Assembly: GCA_024516155.1 (NCBI GenBank)
Contig: JAJJXM010000036.1
Span: 124,001-188,000 of the forward strand
Length of the DNA stretch: 64,000 bases
Direction of reading: 5' to 3'
Source: Pyronema omphalodes
Lineage: Eukaryota; Ascomycota; Pezizomycetes; Pezizales; Pyronemataceae
Shown: positions 1 through 10,127 of the stretch, in pieces
How positions within the stretch are numbered: position 1 is the first letter of the stretch
Layout of the letters: every line of letters begins with the position of its first letter
Made by a program: the position numbers and the translations under genes
Notes under the pieces: model-generated
The model's input: only the letters and a program-made list of their open reading frames with translations
What the model was told of the DNA's origin: nothing
The model's database searches: none

Positions 1-2463
1 CGTAGGAGAGTCGTGGTGTTGTTGCATTAGGTGTAATCGTAGAGGTTCGTAATTCGGGACCCATAAACATCCCCGGTAGAGTAAACGGTTATTGTTTACT
101 GTACATTCAGCTAATGTAATGTCTTTACAATAACGAGTGTTATTGTTTAGCATTTCAATAACCTTAGTAGGGAATGGGTCTTTCTCGTAGGCTTCCGTGA
201 AGAGCTGGGATAAGGTGGGGTTTGTTTGTTGTGGGTCCGGTATTACGGTTTGTTGCGAATTCGTTATTGTTTGTTGATTACCGGGGGTAACAGCCGCAAC
301 GTGAAGGATATTCTCTGGCTTAATGATCGTTGTGTGGTTCTCTAGGGAGCGTTCATCCCCCTCTTTAGGCAGATCTCCGGATCGACGAGTCAGTGCGTCT
401 GGTTTACCGCCTGCGGTACCGGGGCGGTAAACAATCTTAAAATTAAACTGAGACAAGAACTGGGACCAACGGGCTTGATGGCGGTTCAAGAGCTTTGTCG
501 AAGTCAAATATTCCAGATTCTTATGATCTGACAGTACTCGAATGGGGTTAATAACAGATTGTAATTCGGGACGCCATTCTTCGAAGGCCCGAACGATAGC
601 CATGAGTTCTTTATCGTATATCTCATAATTACATTCGGCGGGGGAATGTTTCTTTGAGAAGTAAGCAATAGGATGTAGGATTCCTTCGTCATCATATTGA
701 GAAAGAACTCCGGCGGAGACGTAATCAGAAGCATCGGTTTCAACAATAACATCCCGGTCTGGGTCGAAACGAGCCAAAACGGGGGCGGATGTAAATGTTG
801 ATTTCAATTCCTCAAAGGCCTGTTGTTGGGATTCCGACCAGACGAAAGGAACTCCTCTACGTGTGAGTAACGTGAGAGGTTGGACTATTTTTGAGTAGTT
901 CTTAACGAAACGTCGATAGAAGTTTGCAAACCCCAAGAACGCTCTAACATCTTTGAGGTTCCGGGGAGATTCCCAATCTCGAACTGCAGTAATCTTCTCA
1001 TGGTCCATCTTTATACCTTCTGTACTAATGATGAGTCCTAAGTACTTTACTTCCTTCTGATGGAACTCGCATTTCGCTGGTTTGAGATGTAACCCTGCTT
1101 TTTCGAATGCTTCGAGGATCAATTTAACCTGTTGTTTATGTTCTTCGAGATTATCCGAATAGATCAGGGTGTCATCCAAATAGGCAGTACAGAATCGATC
1201 AAGGTAAGGTGCCAATACGTCGTTAATGAAGTTCTGAAACGTTGCAGGGGCATTGGTAAGTCCGAAGGGCATAACCAATGATTCGAATAATCCGTACCGG
1301 GTACGAAAAGCGGTTTTCCATTCTTCCCCATTTGCCATACGTATTAAGTTATACGCTCCCCTAATGTCGAGCTTAGTGAACCACTTAGCTCTTGAAAGGT
1401 TCATTAAGGTATCCTGCCTCAGGGGAAGAGGGTAGCGATTCTTGATCGTTCCGGCGTTGATTCCACGATAATCGACCACCAAACGTAATGAACCATCGCC
1501 TTTCTTTACGAAAAGAATGGGAGCGGCCGCTGGGGACGAGGAGGCACGGATGAAACCTTTGGTGAGGTTCTCATCTAACCAACGTTTCAATTCCTCCAAC
1601 TCTGGACGTGATAGGGAGTAAAGGGGGCCGAAGGGAGGCTGAAAACCATCGACGAGTGATATCTTGTGATCCAACGGTCGATGGGGCGGTAACTTATCGG
1701 CGTTGACTTTCTCGAAGATTCCCAAGTACTGATGGTATTCGGGTGGTACAATAGTCTTAAGATCCGGTTCCTCTTTCTCTGGTTGAAGAGCTGTGGTCAT
1801 TTCATTCAAGGATAAGGAGAATTGTTCGACTTTTCCGTAACGGTTGTTGGCATTGTTTACAATTCGTCGAAACGTCGTAGCTGAAATGGCACAGATCTTA
1901 TTCTGTTGTTTCGGAGCAATACCCTTAACAGGGGTGGGTGTTAACGTGGTTCGGTGGGGGAGGCAGTTCGGTGATGAGAATTTGATATCTTTAGCGGCGA
2001 AGTTTATTGTAACATCGTGTTTACGAAGCCATGGCATTCCTAAAACGAGGGGATAATGACCAAGCCGAGTAACGTAGGCAGTTAGTAATTCATGATGGTC
2101 TCCTATTGTACATTCGACTTCAACGTATTCGGTGATGTCTCCTGATGAAATAGGTCGTCCATCAATTACTTCGACCATTTTGGGGTTTTTCAATTGATAA
2201 CGGGGGAAGTTGTGTTGGCGTGCGAAGTCTTCGTTCATGAAGGAAATTCCTGTGCATCCGCAGTCTACGAGAGCATGAGTATCGATTTTGGTATTGTGTT
2301 CAGTTAGTGTACATGGCACGACCAAATGATTCCCATCCAATTCGTTTTCTTGTTTACTTGACAAAGAACTAGCGGATACATAAACGATTTCCTGAGATGA
2401 AACGAAAGACGAGGCAGGGGCTGGTCCAACAACAGAGCCAACAGGCTGTTGATGGACTACTCT
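1..2463 (-). CDS. Ty3/gypsy pol (G1), partial: protease-RT-RNase H-start of integrase
   Basis: Read on the minus strand in the -1 frame relative to gag, this stays open for about 820 codons to the window edge, so it is truncated only by the window. In order I see a retropepsin with VDCGCTG in place of the usual DSGA motif (near 2265), an RT with FTKLDIRGAYN, LVMPFGLTNAPATF and the catalytic YLDD (near 1180), an RNase H with ETDASDY and a DHKNLEY segment, and the beginning of the integrase zinc region (QQHHDSPT at the edge). No ATG is needed because it is probably made by frameshifting from gag. No inactivating change is visible, so this looks like a young copy. The subfamily and any chromodomain lie outside the window. 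Confidence 0.9.
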
Positions 2464-3575
2464 TTTCCCTGGTCGACGTCGGGGTTTGTTGGGATATCCA
2501 AAACCTCGGCGGCGGCTAGGCGAATCTTGCGGGAGTTGTTTGCTGCCAACGTAGAACATTCGTTCTTGAAGTGATCGGCTGATCCACAATAAAGACAGAG
2601 TCCCTTAGCCATTCGTTCATCACGACGGCGTTGGTTCTGAGCCTTTTGGGAAGCTGATAGGTCCATGGGGGCCGATCCGTAATTACCGCTATTGGTATTC
2701 GTTGGGTGGGACGCCGGGCGAGACGGCGTGGAGCTGGAACGACTGGGGACCGAAGAAACGTGCCGCTTTGTGGTGTTTGAATGAGCTCGAATTCTATATT
2801 CTAGCTTCATACAAAGATCCACAAATTTGGTGAAGTTCTGACATTCTTCGGCTTGATAAACAAGACTGGTCTGAAGGTCTCGAGAGAGTCCACGCTTCAG
2901 AGCAGCCTTCTTTGCGTTTTCGTCGTAGTTCAAGATAGCCATTAATCGTTGGAACTCTGCGTAGTATTGGCTAAACTCACGGTTGCCCTGTTGAAGTTTA
3001 TCCAATTCCGCAGATGCAGTACCAACTTGATCAGGATCTCCGAAGGCAGCTTCCAGAATTGTAATGAGAGCCTCAACGTCCTTAAGCTTAATCTTATCTG
3101 TAAGGACGTAGGGTTGAATTTGATTCTGAGCGTTGCCTTTGAGATATCCATAAGTATAACGTAGCTTATGTTGATCATCGGTAAAACGGGAGGAGTCTCC
3201 GGCGAGCTTGGATCTGACCTTCGAGATGAAGTTCAAGAGTTCCTTGCGTTCACCAGAAAACTCAGGTGGGTGAGGTAATTCGATGGGACGGGTATTCGGA
3301 AGGGGACCGTTCTTCGTAAGGGCTTGTAGGAGTCGAACGGAGGCGTTGGCGCTTTCGAGATCCCTTTCCAAATCGGTAATTCGTTGAGCGTAGAGGGAGT
3401 TGTCCTTTCGAGCTTCTGTGAGTTCGGCTCGGAGGTCGTCCCTAAGTTGACAGTCTCGTTCGTATTCTTTTACGGCGTTGCGGACCAATTTGATCTTCGT
3501 GGGGTCCTGTTCGACCTCTAACCTTTCGGCTTCGTTGAGGTACAGGGCCACGACGACCTTGTTGTTTTGGTCCAT
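2457..3575 (-). CDS. Ty3/gypsy gag (G1), nucleocapsid-type polyprotein
   Basis: A 372-residue ORF starting at an ATG 27 bases inside the LTR end and primer site. An N-terminal charged coiled-coil (roughly residues 10-85) precedes a Ty3-type capsid domain with the typical ..FIQYYAEFQRLM..-like stretch (here EFSQYYAEFQRLMAIL). A basic, Ser/Pro-rich linker leads to one CCHC zinc knuckle, CLYCGSADHFKNEC (C-x2-C-x4-H-x4-C), near residue 330. It ends with TAG just after the slippery heptamer and is followed directly by the pol frame. It has no stops or frame breaks, unlike the gag of the older gypsy copy at 27,380-28,485. Confidence 0.92.
   Translation of the reverse strand: MDQNNKVVVALYLNEAERLEVEQDPTKIKLVRNAVKEYERDCQLRDDLRAELTEARKDNSLYAQRITDLERDLESANASVRLLQALTKNGPLPNTRPIELPHPPEFSGERKELLNFISKVRSKLAGDSSRFTDDQHKLRYTYGYLKGNAQNQIQPYVLTDKIKLKDVEALITILEAAFGDPDQVGTASAELDKLQQGNREFSQYYAEFQRLMAILNYDENAKKAALKRGLSRDLQTSLVYQAEECQNFTKFVDLCMKLEYRIRAHSNTTKRHVSSVPSRSSSTPSRPASHPTNTNSGNYGSAPMDLSASQKAQNQRRRDERMAKGLCLYCGSADHFKNECSTLAANNSRKIRLAAAEVLDIPTNPDVDQGKE
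2463..2469 (-). promoter_or_regulatory. Candidate -1 ribosomal frameshift heptamer GGGAAAA between gag and pol
   Basis: On the minus strand the last gag codons are CAG GGA AAA GAG TAG. The heptamer G_GGA_AAA is in the correct phase for X_XXY_YYZ slippage. One base back, reading enters the open pol frame (AGA GTA GTC). The gag stop is only one codon further on. This explains why pol has no start codon. The stimulatory structure downstream was not assessed. Confidence 0.6.
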
Positions 3576-3589
3576 TTCGAGGGATTAAC

Positions 3590-3599
3590 GGAGGTGCCA
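3590..3599 (-). other. Primer binding site of G1
   Basis: Read on the minus strand, TGGCACCTCC begins two bases after the LTR end (...CCAACA, then TC). TGG is what is expected opposite a tRNA CCA end. I could not name the matching tRNA. Confidence 0.5.
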
Positions 3600-4141
3600 G
3601 ATGTTGGTTTCGTCGTTATATTGAATTCGAGTTGCTGCGTATTCGTTTCCGAGTTGTCGAGCAATTTCAATTTCGTCAAGGACGACGGGGTTTTCGAGGG
3701 AACGGAAGATCGGTAATAGATTGACGAATTCGTAGAACCAGAGGTTGTGAAGCATGTAAAGCTTGTTGTAATCCAGAGTTGACGGTAGAGCCGGCAGGTC
3801 TTGATTACACAGTTATGTTGTAACGGCGAACAAGGGAGAGATAGCTGACGGAGAACCTGAGGGCTCTTCTCAATTATTCACTCTTGAGTTCAATGGATAT
3901 AACCTTATAATAACTTCAACGTTAGAAACTCTTAAGCTGTGTCTAGCATCAACTTAAAGACTTTCTGTGTTTAGAAGTTAAGGAAATAAACAAAGATTTC
4001 AAGGGACAAAGAGATCCAAGGACAGGGACGAGAACGAGGACGTAAACAAAGATTTCGACAAAGTATTTGAATTTGGAAATAAACAAATAACTGTGTAAGG
4101 AGAAAAGAAAAACAAAAAAAACAAACAAAGAAACAATCCTC

Positions 4142-4148
4142 TTATATA
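4142..4148 (-). promoter_or_regulatory. TATA box of the G1 LTR
   Basis: Minus-strand TATATAA within TGTATATAAGAGG, about 540 bases upstream of the LTR end. This fits a U3/R boundary near 4,115. Confidence 0.55.
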
Positions 4149-4296
4149 CAATTTTTCCTCCTTACACGCCGAGCCACTACTTGCAGAATTTTCCCGAAAA
4201 ATAACTAAGTAAACAACGCGGTCGCGGTTGCGCGTTCTAGACGCGCTAACGCGTTCGTACCAAATTAGCGTGTTTGCGTGCACAGCCTCGTCGCGC

Positions 4297-4375
4297 GCTC
4301 GTTAGCGTATCTCGCGTGCGCGATAGCGTAACTCGCGTGCGCGGTAGCGTACTTCGCGTGCGCGTTAGCGTAACC
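4297..4375. repeat. 21-bp GC-rich minisatellite inside the G1 LTR
   Basis: About three and a half units of a 21-mer ending ...CTCGCGT, e.g. 4318-4338 and 4339-4359. It runs into the first CCCTAA motif near 4372. Confidence 0.75.
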
Positions 4376-4830
4376 CTAAGCGTAGTCACGCGCGCGCTTC
4401 TGTAATCCTGATCGTGCGCGTGCGTCCGTAACCCTAACCCTAGCTGTGCGCGTACGGTCACAAACCTAACCCTAGTTTGTGTGCGTGCGGGTGCAACCCT
4501 AACCCTAGTCACGAGAATCCAGATCAGCTGCGATTGGAAAGATGGTGCAATACTGATAAGGTCACACGACTAGATCTTATCTTATCGATAAGATGATCGT
4601 GCCCTAGCCCTAGTCACGTGTGCGCACATTAGTAGACCAGTGCACGTGCATACTGATCTACTATTGATTAGAACACGTGACCGATCTTATCTAATCGGAT
4701 AAGATGATCGGTAGACCGTAGGTATGGAATTTCCGAAAAGGGATCCGAGCTGACCCCTAACCCTGGGGGTAAGTCACGTGACCTTTTTGACATTTTGGGA
4801 ATTGAGCGTAACCCTAACCCAGGCGAGTGA
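4370..4830. repeat. Dispersed telomere-like CCCTAA motifs in LTR U3
   Basis: CCCTAA or CCCTAACCCTA occurs near 4373, 4433, 4470, 4496, 4755 and 4810, each separated by unrelated GC-rich sequence. In the sense direction of the element this is TTAGGG. It is not a terminal array. Confidence 0.8.
4573..4712. promoter_or_regulatory. Paired inverted GATA motifs in LTR U3
   Basis: Two related palindromes, at 4573-4599 and 4683-4712, each have CTTATC followed by GATAAGATGATCG. A further GATAAG lies at 4555. These match the WGATAR core bound by fungal GATA factors. Function is inferred only. Confidence 0.4.
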
Positions 4831-4957
4831 CGAGTGATGATCGAAGACCGAAGGATAATAGAAATAAATAAACAAACGAGTGCTGGATAATGAAGCGAAT
4901 GATAAGAGGTGAATGAATGACGAGGAGGGGGAAGGTAATAATTCTCGAGCCGTGACA

Positions 4958-5399
4958 GTAATCGCAGTGAGAACAACCGAAGAGCTGGCACTTCTGAAGC
5001 GCAGAAAGGTCATGGTACTCTTCAAACCCCAAAGAATCACCGAATTCCACTCCGCGAGAAAGACCGACCAGTGTTGGCGGTGCCTGCTCTTCGGCCACCG
5101 CCACTCCAACTGCACAGGACATCGAGGACCCGTATGCGCCCTCTGCGGCCAGGACCACTCCACGGACGCCCACACATGCTCTGAATGCCTCCAGAAAAGA
5201 GGTAAAAGCTGTGAACACACCCAATATCAATGTGAACTGCGTAGACGGAGGCCTGACTGAACACGACCACCCCGGATTCAGCAAGCGATGCCCAACCTGA
5301 GTCCGCATCCTTCGCGAAGCCTGGGCAGCATCACAGCAAACCGCCCCCGCCACCACAAACCTTAGCGACAAAGACACCGAGATGGCCGTCCATGTATAA
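4958..5399 (+). pseudogene. LINE A ORF1, 3' part with zinc knuckles (broken)
   Basis: The end of a gag-like ORF1 protein. CWRCLLFGHRHSNC and CALCGQDHSTDAHTC are C-x2-C-type knuckles, followed by a third one (CVNC...H...C) that is only reached after a frame change near 5,230. The same change, and an in-frame TGA at 5297, are present in LINE B. The sister family at 10,128-11,083 has the third knuckle in an unbroken frame, which shows which frame is original. The final TAA overlaps the ORF2 start (ATGTATAA, 5392-5399). Confidence 0.75.
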
Positions 5400-8300
5400 T
5401 TACAATGCACTGGCAGCAACCGTCCGGATCATCTCTCACAACATGAACCGCGAACGAACGGCACTTGACGCGCTTTTAAACAGCGCTTGTGATTCAGCAG
5501 ACATTATTCTGCTACAAGAAATAAACATTACTGACCCTACCTACACCATAACCCGCCTCTCTTTCACGCTGGGACTACCGCCACGTGGAGGAAGGGGCAC
5601 CAACAGGACAGCAGCCTACGTGACAAAAACCAACCCATACCTCCGGGTCTCCCAGCGCACCGACATATGCGCCGACCCTGATCTGCAAGTCCTCGAGGTA
5701 GGCACAGACCTTATCCCCGCTTTCTTTTTGTTAAACATCTATAATGAACGACACCCTGATACCCATCTATACACCCTCCCCCGCGCCCTTACACCTCTCT
5801 CCCTCCGCCGCAGGTGCATAATCACCGGTGATCTCAACGCTCACCATGCCCTGTGGAACTCCACCACATGTTCCCCAAAGCGAGCCTCCGAGCTCGTCGA
5901 CCTAATAGAACAGAAGGACTGGGCCCTAATCTCAGTCCCGGATGTTCCCACCCACTTCTATAACCAAGGACGGAGCTCTTCCGTGCTCGACTTGACATTG
6001 TCGTCGCCCCACATGGCGGAAGAAGTCGTTAACTGGGCGGTTGATGACGATATCGCCATGGGATCCGACCACGAAGTGCTCCGCTTTGAAGTGCAAACAA
6101 CACACCTGGACTCAGAAGCCGCCCTCCCAACGCAACCACTAAACTGGAAGAAAACCGACTGGGACCTCTTTGCGACCACCCTCCGCGCCTCTTGTGATGA
6201 TGCCGCACAGCTCTGGGCTCAGTACCACGCCAACCCCACCCCAGAGAATCTCGAGGAGTGGGCCAACACCCTCCGAGACAACATGGTACAGGCGGCCAAA
6301 ACCTCTACCCCCGTCCTACAGGTGACCCCTCGATCAAAGAAATGGTGGACCCCGGAGGTAGCAGCCGCCCGCAAACAAATGACCCTGGCTTGCTGTCACT
6401 GGAAACGCATCAGGACCGAAGACAACCACACAGCGTATAAGCAGCTACGAAACGCCTACCATCGCACTATACGACATGCGAAGGATGCAAAATGGAAGGA
6501 ATACCTGGCTCAAGCGGAAGGACCTGACGTGTGGCAAGCTTTCAGGTACACGAACCGCCGTCGGGCCCTGCTCACCCCCAAGCTCCGAGTCACAATAAAC
6601 GGACAGGAAACAGAATGCAGCTGGTTCGAATCAAAAATCGAAGCCTTCCAGAAACTGTTCCCCCCACCACCTCCGCCCCCCCCCCCCACCCGTCCTCCCT
6701 CGCGCCCCGCCGAGAACTACAATGGAACACCTTCACACCGACTGAAATCAAAACTGCCATCTTCACCTCCTCGCTGAAGAAGGCACCCGGGCCCGACGGA
6801 ATTACGTTCGCCTGCCTCAGGCAAGTATACCTGGTTATCCCCGAACAAATCAACACGCTCTACGCCACACTGGGCACGACAGGATACCACGTGCGCTGTT
6901 GGCGACAAGCCACAACGGTCATCATCCCAAAGCCCCATAAGCCCGAGTACAGCAACCCGAAGGCGTACAGACCGATCGCCCTCTTAAATTGCCTAGGTAA
7001 AGTCCTCGAGAAGCTGATGGCAACATGCTTGGGGGTAATGTCAGACCCATGGTTTGTTACACAGGGACCAAATCGGGGGACGCCCTCAGCGATCCGCGGT
7101 GGACGCAGCGATGGCATTAGTACACGACGCAGAGATGGGAAAACCTAACGGCATCATAACAACTGCGCTCTTTCTAGATGTCCGTGGGGCGTTCGACAAT
7201 GTCTCTGCCGACAGGTTGCAGCAAACCCTCCGCCAACTCGGCTGCCCGAAACTGGTGATCTCGTGGTGCAAGTCCTTCCTCGGGGACCGCACAATCGCCC
7301 TCGCTTGTGATGGCCAAACCGACAGACAACGCACGGTTACGACCGGAATCCCGCAAGGTTCCCCCGCATCACCCATACTGTTCTTGCTATATCTACGCCC
7401 GCTATTCGACGAGTTAGAACAGGTACACCCTTACGCATGGACGCCTAGCTTCATAGACGACGTAGCTATAGTCGTACAAGGCAGAACGCGCAAAGACAAC
7501 TCACGCGCACTGGAAAAGGTCACGGCGACAGCGTTCAGATGGGACGACGCGAACGCGGTAGCTTTCGACGACTCCAAGTCGGAACTGCTCAACTTTCACT
7601 GGGCTTGCGCCAATACAATTACCACAGAAGAGAAGGTTAAGTTCCTGAATGGGACAGTGGTCACACCGGGTACGCAGGGAGGGGAGAAGGACGTAGTACG
7701 ATGGATCGGCATGTACTTAGATAGAAGACTTACCTTTAGACAACATGTGAATAAGAGAGCAACTGCAGCACGAAGGACCCTTAACGCACTGTGTAGGCTC
7801 GCACGATACGAGACAGGTCTGACCCCTTCCGCGACGAGCCTGATATACCAGCCATGTGTCCAGTCCAAAGCGGACTTTGGCGCGGAGATATGGTGGAATA
7901 ATCAGAGAGACCTAGCCAACATCCTTCAAACACAGCAAAACACCGCACTCCGCCGGATCCTCAAGGCATTCGCCTCCACACCTGTCCTGGCCCTCCGCAA
8001 CAAAGCGGCGCTTCCCCCAGTAATGACCCCGCTTAACAACGGGCAGCGGAAGTACGCTCTTCGAATCCTCACCCTCCCGGCTTCACACCCAATCATCGGG
8101 CGCTGCCCCGTCTCTTTTCCCGCTCCCGGAGCCGAAGAAGCCTCCATGAACAACGACAAAGAGTACGACCACCCATGGCATATGGCCGTACGCCCCCCAA
8201 CTCGCCTCATCCACACCCTCCGCACACTCTCCCCATGGATCGCGCCCAACGCCGAGATCGAAGACACCTCGCAGGACGTACCCGATAACGAGTTCCCCAC

Positions 8301-9336
8301 CTCAATCACCACCGAGATCCCCACCTCCCCAAACGACGACGTGGTCGACGAACACCTCCTCCTACTACACGCCCTCCGCCGCCGCAACGACAGCATCCTA
8401 CTCTACACGGATGGCTCCAAAATCAACGGCATGACGGGAGCAGGGTACACCATACCCCACGGCCTACCCCGACCAGTAAGATCCATAGTCCCCATGGCCG
8501 ACATGGCCGAAGTCTTCGATGCAGAGGTCACAGCCATCCTCGAAGGCCTACGGACATGTCTGAAATACACCCTCCAACACTCCCTATTCAACAGAACGAT
8601 CCACGTCTTCACGGACAGCCAGGCTGCCGCTCACAGAACCTCCCACCTACGCCGCGGCCCCGGACAAGACGTCGCCCGCAACATTCACCCAGCCGCTCGC
8701 AACCTCAGCGAATACGGCACCTCCATCACCGTCCACTGGATCCCCGGCCACGCCAGCGTCCCCGGTAACGAAACCGCCGACGACCTGGCCCGTCAAGCCA
8801 CAACGATACAACCTCGACGACTACCTCCCATCACTATAACATGGCTGCGACAACGCACTCGCGAACGCCACACAAGCGAATGGCAGGAGTGGTACAACTC
8901 CTCTCCCAAGCCTAAGACGTACGCAGCCCAACACCGGAGGTGCATGGACACCGCCTATACTGATCATCACTGCTGGATATCCACAGCCATCCTCGGACAT
9001 CGGACAGGACATGGGTACTTTCTGAGCTGCCTCGCCCAACCTCCGTCCAACGCATACCCAGCACGCTCATGCAACTGCCCCATCCACCCTCCCGAGACAC
9101 CTCGAAACCTCCTCCTAAGTTGTCCCGAGTTCCAGGACACTCGCACAACCCTCCGGCGGGACCTCAAGATTACCCGCCACGATTGCCTCAACATGGACTC
9201 CATCCTCAACACCAAATCCGGCACGCAGGCTCTCTCTGATTTCATCCCCGTGAACAAGGTCGCTACCTCGGTCTGGGCCCATACCCGGTCAAACAAAGCT
9301 CGCAGAAGGGAGCAGACCCCCTCTTTCGTTGACTAA
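5392..9336 (+). pseudogene. LINE A ORF2: AP-like endonuclease, reverse transcriptase, RNase H (two frame breaks)
   Basis: Starts at ATG 5392 (MYNYNALAATVRIISHNMN). The APE-type endonuclease shows LLQEINI, TGDLNAHH, SVLDLTLSS and GSDHEVLRF. After a C12 tract (6,679-6,690) the reading continues one frame back with KAPGPDGITF (RT start) and then, after a 2-base deletion near 7,045, in the first frame again with the catalytic FIDDV (near 7,455). RNase H follows with YTDGSK, EVTAILEGL, TDSQAA and NETADDLA (8,400-8,800). A C-terminal CNCPIHPP...LLSCPEF segment resembles the Cys/His motif of Tad/I-type LINEs. The C-tract frame change is shared with LINE B; the 2-base deletion is private to this copy. 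Confidence 0.9.
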
Positions 9337-10127
9337 GCTGACCACAGTGACAAACACCTCTCGCACGCACAAGCCTAGACTTGCTTCAATTTCTTCTTCT
9401 TTCTAATTTTCTTTTCATTGTACGTTTCTTCTTACCCCGGTTTTAATTCTCGTCTTGGTTTCTTTACATTTCCTTTTATGTTCTATTTCCTTATCGCGTT
9501 TGTTTGAATACTTTGAATTTCCGGGGAGAACAGGATCGAAGAGAGCGGGAAGAACGACGAAGGGAGATGTTAGGGGATGACGTGAAGAGAGGAGATCGGC
9601 GGGAGAAGCGGGTGGGAGGAAGCGGGACGGCGAGAAGGGGGGGCAGAGGAGGGAGGTGATTTTTCTTTTGTCTTTGTCTTTTCTTTGTACCCGAGGAGGA
9701 TTTCTTTTGCTTCGAAGGGCGGAAGGTGCGGAGAGTGGACCAGGAGACAGTGGGGCGCGGGGAAGGGGCAGCAGGGGCCGGCGGGAGTAATTATTTCATT
9801 TCTAGCGGAGGAAACAAAGGCGGGAAAATAAAACTAAAAATGGGAAGGGGAAGGGAGGAGGAATGGGAGGAACCCGGCGAGGTGGCCTCTGTGCAAGCAG
9901 GGCACTGGAACAAGAGACGCGATATGGACAACACACCCCAGTAGTAACAGTGGGGACAGACCCCACCACACAGCCGAGCAGGGAAGGGAAGGACATGGAG
10001 GTGGAGGCCAATGGGTTTTTGCTTTCTATGTTGTTCTTCTTTTCTTTTGTAATTATCTGTCCCTTGTCATAACCTTAAGGTTGCAAACAAGTAATGAGAA
10101 AACAAACAACAAACAAACAAACAAACC
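9337..10127 (+). other. LINE A 3' untranslated region and tail
   Basis: Purine-rich sequence shared with LINE B and, in part (9,805-9,900), with element C (20,278-20,370). It ends with the palindrome AACCTTAAGGTT (10,071-10,082) 15 bases before the (AAAC)n tail. Confidence 0.75.

Larger units (their letters stand above)
3602..4957 (-). repeat. 5' LTR of G1 (about 1,356 bp)
   Basis: On the minus strand it starts TGTCACGGC at 4957 and ends CCAACA at 3602, giving TG...CA ends. The TGTCAC start is the same style as the two other gypsy LTRs here (26,012 and 31,910). A TATA box lies inside at 4142-4148. The outer boundary falls exactly where the neighbouring LINE sequence resumes; aligned with LINE B, the next bases GTAAT (4958-4962) would be the 5-bp target duplication. 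The second copy is outside the window. The upstream half (4216-4957) carries GC-rich tandem repeats, telomere-like hexamers and GATA-motif palindromes. Confidence 0.7.
4958..10127 (+). mobile_element. LINE A, Tad1-like non-LTR retrotransposon (interrupted on its 5' side by G1)
   Basis: From 4958 to the A-rich tail this copy is nearly the same as LINE B at 13,019-18,174 (offset 8,061, then 8,063 after a 2-base deletion). It contains the ORF1 end, ORF2 (endonuclease, RT, RNase H, Cys/His tail), a roughly 790-base 3' region and an (AAAC)n tail at 10,098-10,127. The left edge coincides with the G1 LTR end, so it appears cut by insertion and not by incomplete reverse transcription. Confidence 0.9.

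Noticed and set aside
4216..4220. LTR of G1 ending at 4215 with an ACGCG duplication
   Set aside because: That would leave only about 65 bases upstream of the TATA box and an unexplained 740-base gap. The end at 4957 has the TGTCAC start seen in other LTRs here and meets the LINE exactly.
4370..4830. A chromosome end or internal telomere
   Set aside because: The hexamers are single or paired and spaced by other sequence, and they lie inside an LTR. Retrotransposon sequence continues on both sides.
4668..5419. Several overlapping minus-strand frames up to 201 codons
   Set aside because: They are antisense shadows of the LTR and LINE ORF1. They have no motifs and vanish where the sense reading is fixed.
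7926..8396. Minus-strand 156-codon frame within LINE ORF2 (and its twin at 15,989-16,459)
   Set aside because: It is opposite a well-supported RT/RNase H reading and is Ser/Arg-rich, as expected for an antisense frame in GC-rich DNA.
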